Source: CAZVIK01 sp964627045 (GTDB lineage: Bacteria > Acidobacteriota > Terriglobia > Bryobacterales > Bryobacteraceae). From it: a DNA stretch of 7,703 bases. The stretch lies in the NCBI GenBank assembly GCA_964627045.1, contig CAZVIK010000193.1:1-7703 (forward strand). Direction: 5' to 3'. The notes beneath the pieces are model-generated. The model was not told the origin of the DNA, ran no database searches, and saw only the letters and a program-made list of their open reading frames with translations. Made by a program: the position numbers and the translations under genes. Positions 1 through 5,838 of the stretch are shown piece after piece (position 1 is the stretch's first letter; the number at the start of each line of letters is the position of its first letter).

Positions 1-394
1 ACACGAACGGCCAGTACCAGACGTGGCACTTCCCCGCGCTGGGCGCCGGCGTGGCCAGCGCCGGACTATCCGCCGCCGCCCGCAGCGTCATGCCTTCGCC
101 CGGCCGCGCCAAGTTCACCGCCGCCAGTCCCACCAGCAGCGCCGCCGTCGTCACGATCTCGAAATAGACGATGGACTTCAGGCCGATGCGGCCGATCGTC
201 TTCATGCTGCCCGCGCCCGCGATGCCGTAGACCAGCGTTCCAAACAGCAGCGGCGCGATGATCGAACGGATCAGCCGCAGGAAGATGTTGCTCACCGGCG
301 CCAGGTGCCGGGAGAAATCCGGCGCGGCCAGCCCCAGCGCGATGCCCAGGGCCATCCCGATGAAGATCCACCCGGTGAGCGAAATCCGCTTCAC
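1..394 (-). CDS. Dicarboxylate/amino-acid:cation symporter, DAACS family, N-terminal part
   Basis: Inner-membrane carrier of the DAACS family (GltP/DctA type), which couples uptake of glutamate, aspartate or C4-dicarboxylates to Na+ or H+. The 131 visible residues start MKRISLTGWIFIGMALGIAL and contain three hydrophobic segments at about residues 7-24, 36-60 and 72-93. The second carries the family-like stretch FLRLIRSIIAPLLFGTLVYG at residues 38-57. The window ends inside the extracytoplasmic loop after the third segment, so the substrate-binding C-terminal half is not visible and the substrate cannot be named. The start is a GTG whose bases overlap the nadK stop (GTGA, 4-nt overlap), making this the last visible gene of the xseB-ispA-tlyA-nadK operon. 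A weak GGGGCGAG lies just upstream. The family call is good; the choice between glutamate and C4-dicarboxylate is open. Confidence 0.8.
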   Translation of the reverse strand, partial: MKRISLTGWIFIGMALGIALGLAAPDFSRHLAPVSNIFLRLIRSIIAPLLFGTLVYGIAGAGSMKTIGRIGLKSIVYFEIVTTAALLVGLAAVNLARPGEGMTLRAAADSPALATPAPSAGKCHVWYWPFV

Positions 395-1254
395 CGCTCG
401 CCCCACTTCAGCTTCTCGCGCAGCACGTCGAAGAAGCGCAGCGAGGGCGGGCGCACCAGCCGGATCGAGTGCTCCGAACTGCGGCACACCACCTCATCGT
501 CCCGCTCGAGCGGCTCGCCCACCTGCCCGTCGATGGTCAGGTAGGCCTCCTGGTCCGCCGCGCGGTTGTGAATGCGAATGGTGCTTTCGGCCGGGAGGAT
601 CACCGGCCTGTGAGTCAGCATGTGCGGCGAAATCGGCGTCAGGCACAGGCAGGCCACCAGGGGGAACACGATGGGCCCGCCGGCCGACAGCGAATACGCC
701 GTCGATCCGGTGGGGGTGCTCACCACCAACCCGTCGGCCTTGTAGGCGCACACCATTTGCCGGTCCACCCAGGTCTCCAGGTCGATCATGCGTGCGATGG
801 AGGCCTTGGCCACCACCACGTCGTTCAGCGCCTCGTAGCTGGCCACCGTGGCGCCCGCCCGCCGCAGGTCGCAGTGCAGCATGCGCCGCAGGCTGATCCG
901 CCCGCCTCCGCGCAGCATGTCTTCGAGCGACGGGTAGAGTTCGGCCACCGTCAGGGCCGTCATGAACCCCAGCCCGCCCAGGTTCACCGCCAGCACCGGC
1001 ACGTCCCTTCCGCCCAGCGCGCGCGCCGCCGCCAGCAGCGTGCCGTCGCCTCCCAGCACAATCACCAGTTGGCAGCCCTCGGCCACCTCGGCCCGGTCCA
1101 ATCCGCCCGGGGCGCCCGCGTATTCGGCGCTCACCCGGTCCATGCGCGCGGCAATGCCCCTCCGGCCCAGCCAGATCAGCAGTTCCGGCACCAGTTCCGC
1201 CGCTTTCGGCGTGTGCGGTTTGCTGATCAACCCTACGGTCTCAACGACGGGCAT
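391..1254 (-). CDS. nadK: NAD kinase
   Basis: Cytoplasmic NAD kinase, which phosphorylates NAD to NADP and so supplies the NADPH pool. The protein has 287 residues, a normal length. Family motifs appear in the right order: GGDGT at residues 68-72 (nucleotide-binding loop), NLGGLGF at 91-97, the ND pair at 144-145 of ALNDVVVAK, the long signature from DGLVVSTPTGSTAYS through AGGP at 174-194, TPISPH at 206-211 and DGQ at 242-244. The ATG start lies 14 nt inside the end of tlyA. An AAGGAG sequence within the last tlyA codons, 10 nt before the ATG, is a fair ribosome-binding site. The stop overlaps the GTG of the downstream symporter. No motif is missing, and the enzyme should be active. Confidence 0.97.
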   Translation of the reverse strand: MPVVETVGLISKPHTPKAAELVPELLIWLGRRGIAARMDRVSAEYAGAPGGLDRAEVAEGCQLVIVLGGDGTLLAAARALGGRDVPVLAVNLGGLGFMTALTVAELYPSLEDMLRGGGRISLRRMLHCDLRRAGATVASYEALNDVVVAKASIARMIDLETWVDRQMVCAYKADGLVVSTPTGSTAYSLSAGGPIVFPLVACLCLTPISPHMLTHRPVILPAESTIRIHNRAADQEAYLTIDGQVGEPLERDDEVVCRSSEHSIRLVRPPSLRFFDVLREKLKWGER

Positions 1255-1966
1255 AGAGCAGGAACTCCTTGTTGCCTTCGGCTCCCAGGATCGGGCTTTC
1301 CATACGGTCGGCCCGGAACCCGAGCCCTCCCAGCGCCTCTTCCACCTTGGCCACGGCCGCCTCGTGCACCTCCGGGTCGCGCACGATGCCGCCCTTGCCC
1401 ACCTGCCCGCGGCCGGCCTCGAACTGCGGCTTCACCAGCAACACCATCGCCCCTTCCGGCTTCACCAGCGGCGTCACGGCGGGCAGGATCAACGTTAGCG
1501 AAATGAAACTCACGTCGCAAGTGGCCAGGTCCACGCTCTCGCCGATCTCCTCGCGGCGAAGGTAGCGCGCGTTGACGCCTTCGTGCACCACCACGCGCGC
1601 GTCGTTGCGCAGCTTCCAGTCCAGTTGCCCCGCGCCCACGTCCACCGCGTGTACGCGCGCCGCCCCGCGTTGCAGCAGGCAATCGGTGAATCCCCCGGTG
1701 GACGCGCCCACGTCCAGGCACGTGCGCCCTTCGACCGCCACCGCGAAGCGGTCCAGCGCTGCTTCCAGCTTTTTTCCCGCACGGCTCACGTAGGGGAGAC
1801 TTCCCGCCACCTCGATCCGCGCTTCGATGGCGACCGCGTGCCCGGCCTTACCCGCGGGCCGTCCATCCACGGCGACCTGCCCGGCCAGGATCAGCGCCTG
1901 CGCCTTTTCCCGCGTGGCCGCCAGCCCCCTGGCCACCAGAAGCACGTCGAGGCGCTCTTTTTTCAT
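1241..1966 (-). CDS. tlyA: TlyA-family rRNA (cytidine-2'-O)-methyltransferase
   Basis: TlyA/hemolysin-A family protein. Characterised mycobacterial members 2'-O-methylate cytidines in 16S and 23S rRNA using S-adenosylmethionine. The N-terminal S4 RNA-binding domain covers about residues 3-60 (RLDVLLVARGLAATREKAQA and onward). A linker YVSRAGKKLEAAL follows at 59-71, then an FtsJ-like Rossmann methyltransferase. Its SAM-binding loop is CLDVGASTGGFTDCLL at 83-98, followed by AVDVG at 107-111, CDVSFISL at 150-157 and LLVKPQFE at 176-183. The 241-residue length is typical. The ATG overlaps the ispA stop by 4 nt (ATGA) and only a poor Shine-Dalgarno is visible, so initiation probably depends on ribosomes finishing ispA. 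The family call is certain; which rRNA positions are modified here is not known. Confidence 0.95.
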   Translation of the reverse strand: MKKERLDVLLVARGLAATREKAQALILAGQVAVDGRPAGKAGHAVAIEARIEVAGSLPYVSRAGKKLEAALDRFAVAVEGRTCLDVGASTGGFTDCLLQRGAARVHAVDVGAGQLDWKLRNDARVVVHEGVNARYLRREEIGESVDLATCDVSFISLTLILPAVTPLVKPEGAMVLLVKPQFEAGRGQVGKGGIVRDPEVHEAAVAKVEEALGGLGFRADRMESPILGAEGNKEFLLYARR

Positions 1967-2847
1967 GAGCGGCGGTGAACGATGAAATCCGCGATCTCCC
2001 GCAGCCGCGCCGCGCGGCCGCCGAATCCGGCCAGCGACTGGTGCGCCGCCGCGCGCTCGCGCTCGGCCATGCGCCGGGATTCTTCCAACCCGTAGACGGC
2101 CGGGAAAGTGATCTTGTGCTGCGCCGCGTCCTTGCCTGCCGTCTTCCCCAGAGCCTCGGAAGGCTGTTCTACGTCGAGAATGTCGTCCACGATCTGGAAG
2201 GCCAGCCCGGTGTGCTCGCCGTATTGCGACAGCGCCGCGAGTTGCTCCTCGGGCGCTCCCGCCGCGATCGCGCCGATGCGCAGGCTGGCCCGCAGCAGCG
2301 CTCCGGTCTTGGCCCGGTGGATCGCCTCCAGCAGCGCCGCCTCCGGCCTCTTGCCTTCCCCTTCCAGGTCCGCCACCTGCCCGGCCACCATGCCGCCCGG
2401 CGTCCCGGCCGCCGCTGCCAGTTCGTACATCATGCGCGCGCGGCGCGGCTCCTCCACGCCGTCAAGCGACCCCATCACCTGAAAGGCGTAAGTCAACAGC
2501 GCATCGCCGGCCAGAATCGCCATCGCCTCGCCGAAGACCTTGTGGCACGTCGGACGCCCTCGCCGCAGGTCGTCGTTGTCGAGCGCCGGAAGATCGTCGT
2601 GGATCAGCGAATAGGTGTGCACCAGTTCCAGCGCGCAGGCCGCGCCCAGAACGCCGGCGTCCTCGCCCGAGACGGCTTGCGCCGCTTCCAGGCACAGGAT
2701 GGGCCGCAGACGTTTGCCCCCGGCAAACAGGCTGTAGCGCATCGCGCGGTGCAGCGCCGGGGGCGGCGCGTCTTCGGCGGGCACCAGCCGCTCCAGTTCC
2801 GAGTCGATCCGCCCGGTTTGCCGGGCGAGGTATTCGGCGAGGTTCAT
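1963..2847 (-). CDS. ispA: Polyprenyl diphosphate synthase, farnesyl diphosphate synthase type
   Basis: Trans-prenyltransferase that condenses isopentenyl diphosphate with allylic diphosphates, feeding undecaprenyl, quinone and other isoprenoid pathways. With the start MNLAEYLARQ the protein has 294 residues. Visible motifs are GGKRLRP at 43-49, the first aspartate-rich motif DDLPALD at 84-90, and the second, DDILD, at 221-225. The two-residue insertion in the first motif, together with Tyr79 five residues before it, is the pattern of bacterial type II farnesyl diphosphate synthases, so C15 product length is the best guess; C20 is possible. The frame is open upstream to 2943, but ATG 2847 is preferred because it forms an ATGA overlap with the xseB stop and begins the protein where family members begin. 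A purine run, GGGAAGGA, directly abuts the ATG. tlyA follows with another 4-nt overlap, so the often-adjacent dxs is absent. Confidence 0.95.
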   Translation of the reverse strand: MNLAEYLARQTGRIDSELERLVPAEDAPPPALHRAMRYSLFAGGKRLRPILCLEAAQAVSGEDAGVLGAACALELVHTYSLIHDDLPALDNDDLRRGRPTCHKVFGEAMAILAGDALLTYAFQVMGSLDGVEEPRRARMMYELAAAAGTPGGMVAGQVADLEGEGKRPEAALLEAIHRAKTGALLRASLRIGAIAAGAPEEQLAALSQYGEHTGLAFQIVDDILDVEQPSEALGKTAGKDAAQHKITFPAVYGLEESRRMAERERAAAHQSLAGFGGRAARLREIADFIVHRRS

Positions 2848-3095
2848 TCCTTCCCGGGGGGAAACGGTTCCGGTTGAATCCTGCCGTTCTTCTTCAGCAG
2901 GATTTCGACGCGCGATTCGGCCTCTTCCAGTTGCTTCCGGCACGCCTGGCTCAACTCCATCCCCTTTTCAAATAGCGCCAGGGAGCGCTCCAGCGGAAGA
3001 TCGCCCGCCTCCAGTTCGCGCACCACTTTTTCGAGTTCCGCCAGGCCGGTTTCGAAGGTCGCCAGGGGTTTTTCGTCGCTGGGAGGAGCGGGCAT
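2844..3095 (-). CDS. xseB: Exodeoxyribonuclease VII small subunit
   Basis: Small subunit of exonuclease VII, which with the catalytic XseA subunit degrades single-stranded DNA in the cytoplasm. The protein has 83 residues, typical of the family, and is mostly two predicted helices. The family pattern is clear: FETGLAELEKVVRELEAGDL at residues 14-33, LPLERSLALFEKGMELSQAC at 33-52, then LEEAESRVEILL at 56-67. The last eight residues are Pro-rich and not conserved. It is the first gene of the minus-strand operon, and its stop overlaps the ispA start. xseA is not next to it in this window. The ATG has no well-placed Shine-Dalgarno (only a GGGG 2 nt away), but a TAGAAT hexamer ends 6 nt upstream, so the transcript may be leaderless. 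Confidence 0.93.
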   Translation of the reverse strand: MPAPPSDEKPLATFETGLAELEKVVRELEAGDLPLERSLALFEKGMELSQACRKQLEEAESRVEILLKKNGRIQPEPFPPGKE

Positions 3096-3101
3096 CGCCC
3101 C

Positions 3102-3107
3102 ATTCTA
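3102..3107 (-). promoter_or_regulatory. Probable -10 box of the xseB operon, leaderless type
   Basis: On the minus strand the hexamer TAGAAT matches the sigma-70 -10 consensus at 5 of 6 bases. Exactly 6 nt separate it from the A of the xseB ATG, so transcription would be expected to begin at or next to the start codon. No convincing -35 box is seen 16-18 nt upstream (AATATG or TAATAT). The 43-nt gap to the divergent gene leaves little room for another arrangement. Confidence 0.5.
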
Positions 3108-3126
3108 CCCCAGCGCCAGGATTTCA

Positions 3127-3132
3127 TATTAT
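3127..3132 (+). promoter_or_regulatory. Probable -10 box of the secreted-protein gene, leaderless type
   Basis: TATTAT on the plus strand matches the -10 consensus at 5 of 6 bases and ends 6 nt before the ATG at 3139. This is the same geometry as the xseB box on the other strand. The purine run GGAGGA at 3133-3138 touches the ATG and is too close for a normal Shine-Dalgarno. No good -35 is seen at the expected distance. Confidence 0.45.
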
Positions 3133-3138
3133 GGAGGA

Positions 3139-4185
3139 ATGAACTTCACTTCCACAGCGCGGACCGCGATCGCAGTCGCGGCTCTGACCTGTATTCCCGC
3201 CATCACTCTGCGGGCCGATTTCAGCTACGAACAATCCAGTAAGATCACCGGCGGCGCGATGGCGTCGGTCATGAAGATCGCCGGCGTGTTCTCCAAGACC
3301 GCTCGCGAACCCATCCGGACCACCGTCCTGGTCAAGGGCGACCGCATGGCCACGCTGACGGCCGACTCGGCGAGCATCATCGACCTGGCCAGCGAGACCA
3401 TCACCGAAGTCACTTTCAAGCAGAAACAGTATTCCGTCGTCACCTTCGCCGAGATGGCGAAGTATCTCGATGTGATGGCACAGAAGACCGCCAAGGAGAC
3501 CGGCGGGCAGGCCGATTTCACCTTCAAGGCCTCCGTCAAGGAGACCGGCAAAACGCAGACGCTCTCCGGTTTGGCCACCCGCGAGGTCGTGCTCACCATG
3601 GTGATGGAGGGCCAGGACAAGGAGAGCGGGCAGAAGGGCGCGATGAACGTCACCGCGGACATGTGGCTTGCCCGCGACGTGGCCGGTTACGGAGAGGTTG
3701 CGGACTTCCACAAGAGGATGGCCCAGAAACTCGCCTGGATGCCCGGCTCGAACGCCTTCGCGGCGGGCCGCGGCGACCTGGCCAAGGCTTTCGCTGACCT
3801 CCAGAAGGAAGCCTCCAAGCTGGAAGGCGTACCGGTGCTCCAGACCATCATTATGGGCGGCTCGGCCGACGGCCAGCCGGCGCCGGCCTCCGGGCAGACC
3901 GCACAGCCCAAGCAGGAGGCCGAACGCCCGTCCATCACCGGCGCGCTCGGTTCGCGCCTCGGCGGGCTTGGCGGCCTCGGCCGCCGCAAGAAGGAAGAAC
4001 CCAAACAGGAAGCGCCATCGCAGCCCGCGGCCACTTCGGCCCCGGCCCCCAGCGGTCCCCCATCTTTGATGGAGATGACCACCGAGTTGACCAACTTCTC
4101 GGCCGCCGCCGTGGACGGCTCCAAGCTCGCGGTTCCCGCCGGCTTCAAGAAGGTCGATAGCGAGATCTCGAAGGCCCTGCGCTAG
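3139..4185 (+). CDS. Exported protein of unknown function with Pro/Ala-rich linker
   Basis: I do not recognise a named family with confidence. Residues 1-26 look like a signal peptide (MNFTSTARTAIAVAALTCIP, then AITLRA, cleavage before DFSYEQ), so the protein should be exported to the periplasm or beyond. Residues about 27-240 form one soluble region. In it, TTVLVKGDRMATL at 61-73, SIIDLASETITEV at 79-91 and KQKQYSVVTFAEM at 94-106 resemble the repeating beta-strand style of DUF4412-like periplasmic proteins; this is a loose resemblance only. Residues 246-308 are low complexity, rich in Pro, Ala, Gln and Lys, with a Gly/Leu patch and the basic cluster GRRKKEE at 281-287. A short C-terminal segment (309-348) follows. 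ATG 3139 is the only usable start, since no ATG, GTG or TTG in frame lies nearby upstream or inside the signal peptide. The gene is divergent from xseB. Confidence 0.85.
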   Translation: MNFTSTARTAIAVAALTCIPAITLRADFSYEQSSKITGGAMASVMKIAGVFSKTAREPIRTTVLVKGDRMATLTADSASIIDLASETITEVTFKQKQYSVVTFAEMAKYLDVMAQKTAKETGGQADFTFKASVKETGKTQTLSGLATREVVLTMVMEGQDKESGQKGAMNVTADMWLARDVAGYGEVADFHKRMAQKLAWMPGSNAFAAGRGDLAKAFADLQKEASKLEGVPVLQTIIMGGSADGQPAPASGQTAQPKQEAERPSITGALGSRLGGLGGLGRRKKEEPKQEAPSQPAATSAPAPSGPPSLMEMTTELTNFSAAAVDGSKLAVPAGFKKVDSEISKALR

Positions 4186-4223
4186 CTTCGATGGGGCGAA
4201 ACGTCGGCGGTCGTGTTTCGTAG

Positions 4224-4244
4224 GGGCTTGGCGCCGCCAAGCCC
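4224..4244 (+). terminator. Strong GC-rich hairpin behind the secreted-protein gene
   Basis: A perfect 9-bp inverted repeat, GGGCTTGGC (4224-4232) and GCCAAGCCC (4236-4244), has a 3-nt loop. It begins 39 nt after the stop codon, as expected for a terminator, but no T-run follows (ATGATTGGG), so it could instead stabilise the 3' end or be a dispersed REP-like element. TTTCGT at 4216-4221 can also pair with ACGAAA at 4265-4270, enclosing this hairpin in a larger fold. Confidence 0.45.
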
Positions 4245-4270
4245 ATGATTGGGATCTTGTGGTCACGAAA

Positions 4271-4299
4271 GCGGTGGGGCGCCCCGTGCGCCTCACCGC
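4271..4299 (+). other. Second long hairpin in the intergenic region
   Basis: GCGGTGGGGCGC (4271-4282) pairs with GCGCCTCACCGC (4288-4299) over 12 bp, including one G-T wobble, leaving a 5-nt loop. It directly follows the ACGAAA strand of the outer stem around the first hairpin. No T-run follows. The rest of the gap (4300-4425) shows no convincing gene or element; a 62-codon open frame at 4249-4437 has no family resemblance and runs through this hairpin. Confidence 0.45.
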
Positions 4300-4425
4300 G
4301 TTCAAACACAGTTCACCCCTCCACGTCTGGCGGCCCTAATGCCGTGCACATTGATTGCAACGCGGTCGCCGCGAACCCCCAAACGCCCGGCGGCTGCCCG
4401 TCGGCAGGATAACATCGTTAACCTA

Positions 4426-4453
4426 TTGACATTTTAGGATTTTCAGGTAGAAA
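4426..4453 (+). promoter_or_regulatory. Candidate sigma-70 promoter of the first PEP-CTERM gene
   Basis: A perfect TTGACA at 4426-4431 is followed after 16 nt by TAGAAA at 4448-4453 (4 of 6 matches). It lies in a locally AT-rich stretch that contrasts with the surrounding GC-rich DNA. The predicted start of transcription near 4460 would give a leader of only about 20 nt, carrying the ribosome-binding site GGAGG (4469-4473) 8 nt before the ATG at 4482. Confidence 0.5.
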
Positions 4454-4481
4454 CTGTACTTTTGGGAGGGAGGCAGAACTG

Positions 4482-4952
4482 ATGCGGCTGACGGTTGTGG
4501 TTCTTTTGCTTGCCTTGGCGCAACTGGCGAGCGCGGGCGTGATCTACGAGTTTTACAGTTTCCGAGACAACCAGATTCGAACGTTCACGATGGAGCTCCC
4601 CGACTTCTTCCCGGGCGGTGTGAATGAGGTTGTCCAATACTCCCCCGGCGTGGACAACCTGATCTGCAGTGACTGTTACGGGATTTGGTTGATGCACTAC
4701 TCCGGCACGTCTTGGGCCAACGACGAGGTCTGGTATTTGTCGCCCGGAGTGACGAATATTTTTCCATTTCCGTGGTGGTCTTTCCAGGCCGTTGGCACGT
4801 ATGATTCGGACTATGATGACGCCACGTTGACTGTCCGGATGGGTGAGATCGAGCAGGGGTCCGGCGTCCCGGAGCCCGGCACCATGGCCCTAGTGTTAAC
4901 GGGTGGGATCGCCGCGCTGCTCTGGGGCCGAAGACGCCGCGTCCGAGGATGA
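4482..4952 (+). CDS. Small PEP-CTERM-anchored exported protein
   Basis: Exported 156-residue protein with both sorting signals of the exosortase system. The N-terminus has a signal peptide, MRLTVVVLLLALAQLASA, with probable cleavage before GVIYEF. The C-terminus has VPEP at 129-132, a hydrophobic helix at about 134-148 (MALVLTGGIAALLWG) and a basic tail RRRRVRG. Proteins of this kind are processed by an exosortase at the PEP motif and sent to the surface or exopolysaccharide matrix; no exosortase is in the window. The mature domain (19-128) is unrecognised. It is rich in aromatic residues, with Trp69, Trp78, Trp84, Trp98 and Trp99, and has one CSDC pair (62-65) that could form a disulfide or bind metal. 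The start is fixed by GGAGG 8 nt upstream and the signal peptide. It appears monocistronic and converges on mtgA. Confidence 0.88.
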   Translation: MRLTVVVLLLALAQLASAGVIYEFYSFRDNQIRTFTMELPDFFPGGVNEVVQYSPGVDNLICSDCYGIWLMHYSGTSWANDEVWYLSPGVTNIFPFPWWSFQAVGTYDSDYDDATLTVRMGEIEQGSGVPEPGTMALVLTGGIAALLWGRRRRVRG

Positions 4953-5024
4953 CGCTGTTTCGGCGTGTTTGAACAACGGCAGTCCCGAGGCACGGTAGCG
5001 TTCTATCTCGGCTTCTGTTTGTGA

Positions 5025-5042
5025 GACGCGAACCGTCGCGTC
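5025..5042. terminator. GC hairpin between convergent genes
   Basis: GACGCGA (5025-5031) and TCGCGTC (5036-5042) form a perfect 7-bp stem with the tetraloop ACCG. It sits between the ends of the first PEP-CTERM gene and mtgA, where a bidirectional terminator would be expected. Neither side has a T-run, so intrinsic termination is only a guess. Confidence 0.35.
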
Positions 5043-5119
5043 GGCGGCTGTTCAATGCGGCCTTTCGAAGCCTCCTTTCCCGCCGCCGTTTTCCCCTCCC
5101 ATGTGGGGTGCCGATCCCC

Positions 5120-5800
5120 TCACCAGCCCATGCGTTCCATCCGCCCAAGGATCTGGACTGAATAATTATTCATTCTTGCCGGTTTCCGCCTCAAAGGCGA
5201 GGGAATCACGGCCGCCAGCCGCGCCGCCTGGTCCCTTCCGATCGCCGTCGCCGGAAGCCCGTAGTGGTATCGCGCTGCCTCCTCGGCCCCATACACACCC
5301 GGCCCCCACTCGATCACATTCAGATACAACTCCAGAATCCGGCGCTTCCCCAAAATGACCTCAGCCGCCGGCGCCAATACGAACTCGGCACCCTTTCGCA
5401 GATACGAGCCGGACGTCGTAAGAAACAGATTTTTAACGAGTTGCTGCGTTACCGTGGAGGCCCCGCGCACCGGCTCGCCTTCCTCCAGGCTCTCGTCTAC
5501 CACGATCCGCAGTTCTTCCCAATCGATGCCCTTGTGCTGGTAGAAACGGGTATCCTCGGCCGCCAGCACCGCATGCTGGAAATGGAGAGGGATGCGGGCC
5601 AGGGGCACGAATTGGGTTCGTTTGGCATATTTCTTGTGCCCCAGGATCGCTTGCACGCGCCGCTGCGCCTGCAACGCGGTCGTCGGCGGGTTCACCCACT
5701 TCAGCGCCACGAGGCATGCCACGCAGGCCAACACCGCCAGCGCCGCCAGCAGGCCCGCCGCCGCCATCAACCGCCCCGTCCATCGAACCAGTCTTCTCAA
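5120..5800 (-). CDS. mtgA: Monofunctional biosynthetic peptidoglycan glycosyltransferase
   Basis: GT51-family enzyme that polymerises lipid II into glycan strands on the periplasmic face of the inner membrane, without a transpeptidase domain. After a basic start (RRLVRWTGR), one membrane anchor covers about residues 12-33. The GT51 motifs follow in order: AAEDTRFYQHKGIDW at 80-94, with Glu82 the expected catalytic acid; RGASTVTQQLVKNLFL at 112-127; RKGAEF at 135-140; KRRILELYLNVIEWGPGVYG at 152-171; and AAVIPSPLRRKPARM at 196-210. The 226-residue length is normal and there is no penicillin-binding domain. The start is a TTG: an in-frame TGA lies 24 nt upstream, no other start codon falls between, and AGAAGGAGAAGG ends 7 nt before the TTG. 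The next ATG (residue 12) would remove the basic N-terminus. It is divergent from hypA and convergent with the first PEP-CTERM gene. Confidence 0.95.
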   Translation of the reverse strand: MRRLVRWTGRLMAAAGLLAALAVLACVACLVALKWVNPPTTALQAQRRVQAILGHKKYAKRTQFVPLARIPLHFQHAVLAAEDTRFYQHKGIDWEELRIVVDESLEEGEPVRGASTVTQQLVKNLFLTTSGSYLRKGAEFVLAPAAEVILGKRRILELYLNVIEWGPGVYGAEEAARYHYGLPATAIGRDQAARLAAVIPSPLRRKPARMNNYSVQILGRMERMGW

Positions 5801-5807
5801 GAGGCCG

Positions 5808-5819
5808 CCTTCTCCTTCT
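5808..5819 (-). promoter_or_regulatory. Ribosome-binding site that fixes the TTG start of mtgA
   Basis: The minus-strand purine run AGAAGGAGAAGG ends 7 nt before the TTG at 5800. It is the strongest Shine-Dalgarno in the window and supports the unusual start codon. Confidence 0.75.
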
Positions 5820-5826
5820 ACTCACC

Positions 5827-5832
5827 ATTGTA
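5827..5832 (-). promoter_or_regulatory. Candidate -10 box for mtgA
   Basis: TACAAT on the minus strand is a 5 of 6 match to the -10 consensus. Transcription would start near 5820, just before the ribosome-binding site, giving a leader of about 20 nt. No good -35 is visible. Confidence 0.4.
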
Positions 5833-5838
5833 GGCGGC

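Noticed and set aside
469..1506. A 345-codon plus-strand frame opposite nadK and tlyA
   Set aside because: It is rich in Arg, His, Pro and Gln, spans two genes with clear catalytic motifs on the other strand, and is a by-product of high GC content.
1975..2877. A 300-codon plus-strand frame opposite ispA
   Set aside because: The opposite strand holds both aspartate-rich motifs of a prenyl synthase; this frame shows no recognisable motif.
2848..2943. A 32-residue N-terminal extension of ispA in the open frame upstream
   Set aside because: It lies inside xseB, its residues do not look like a prenyl-synthase N-terminus, and the ATGA overlap at 2847 gives a standard start.
3124..4305. A 393-codon open frame on the minus strand opposite the exported-protein gene
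   Set aside because: It mirrors the codon bias of the plus-strand gene, has low-complexity Gly/Arg/His-rich content and no family motif, and runs through the divergent promoter gap. The plus-strand frame has a signal peptide and sensible domain composition.
4249..4437. A 62-codon plus-strand frame in the gap before the first PEP-CTERM gene
   Set aside because: No ribosome-binding site or family resemblance is seen, and it runs across the 12-bp hairpin and into the promoter region.
5159..5172. Perfect 14-bp AT-rich palindrome TGAATAATTATTCA
   Set aside because: It lies inside the mtgA coding region near the C-terminus. A regulatory site there is possible, but nothing else supports one.
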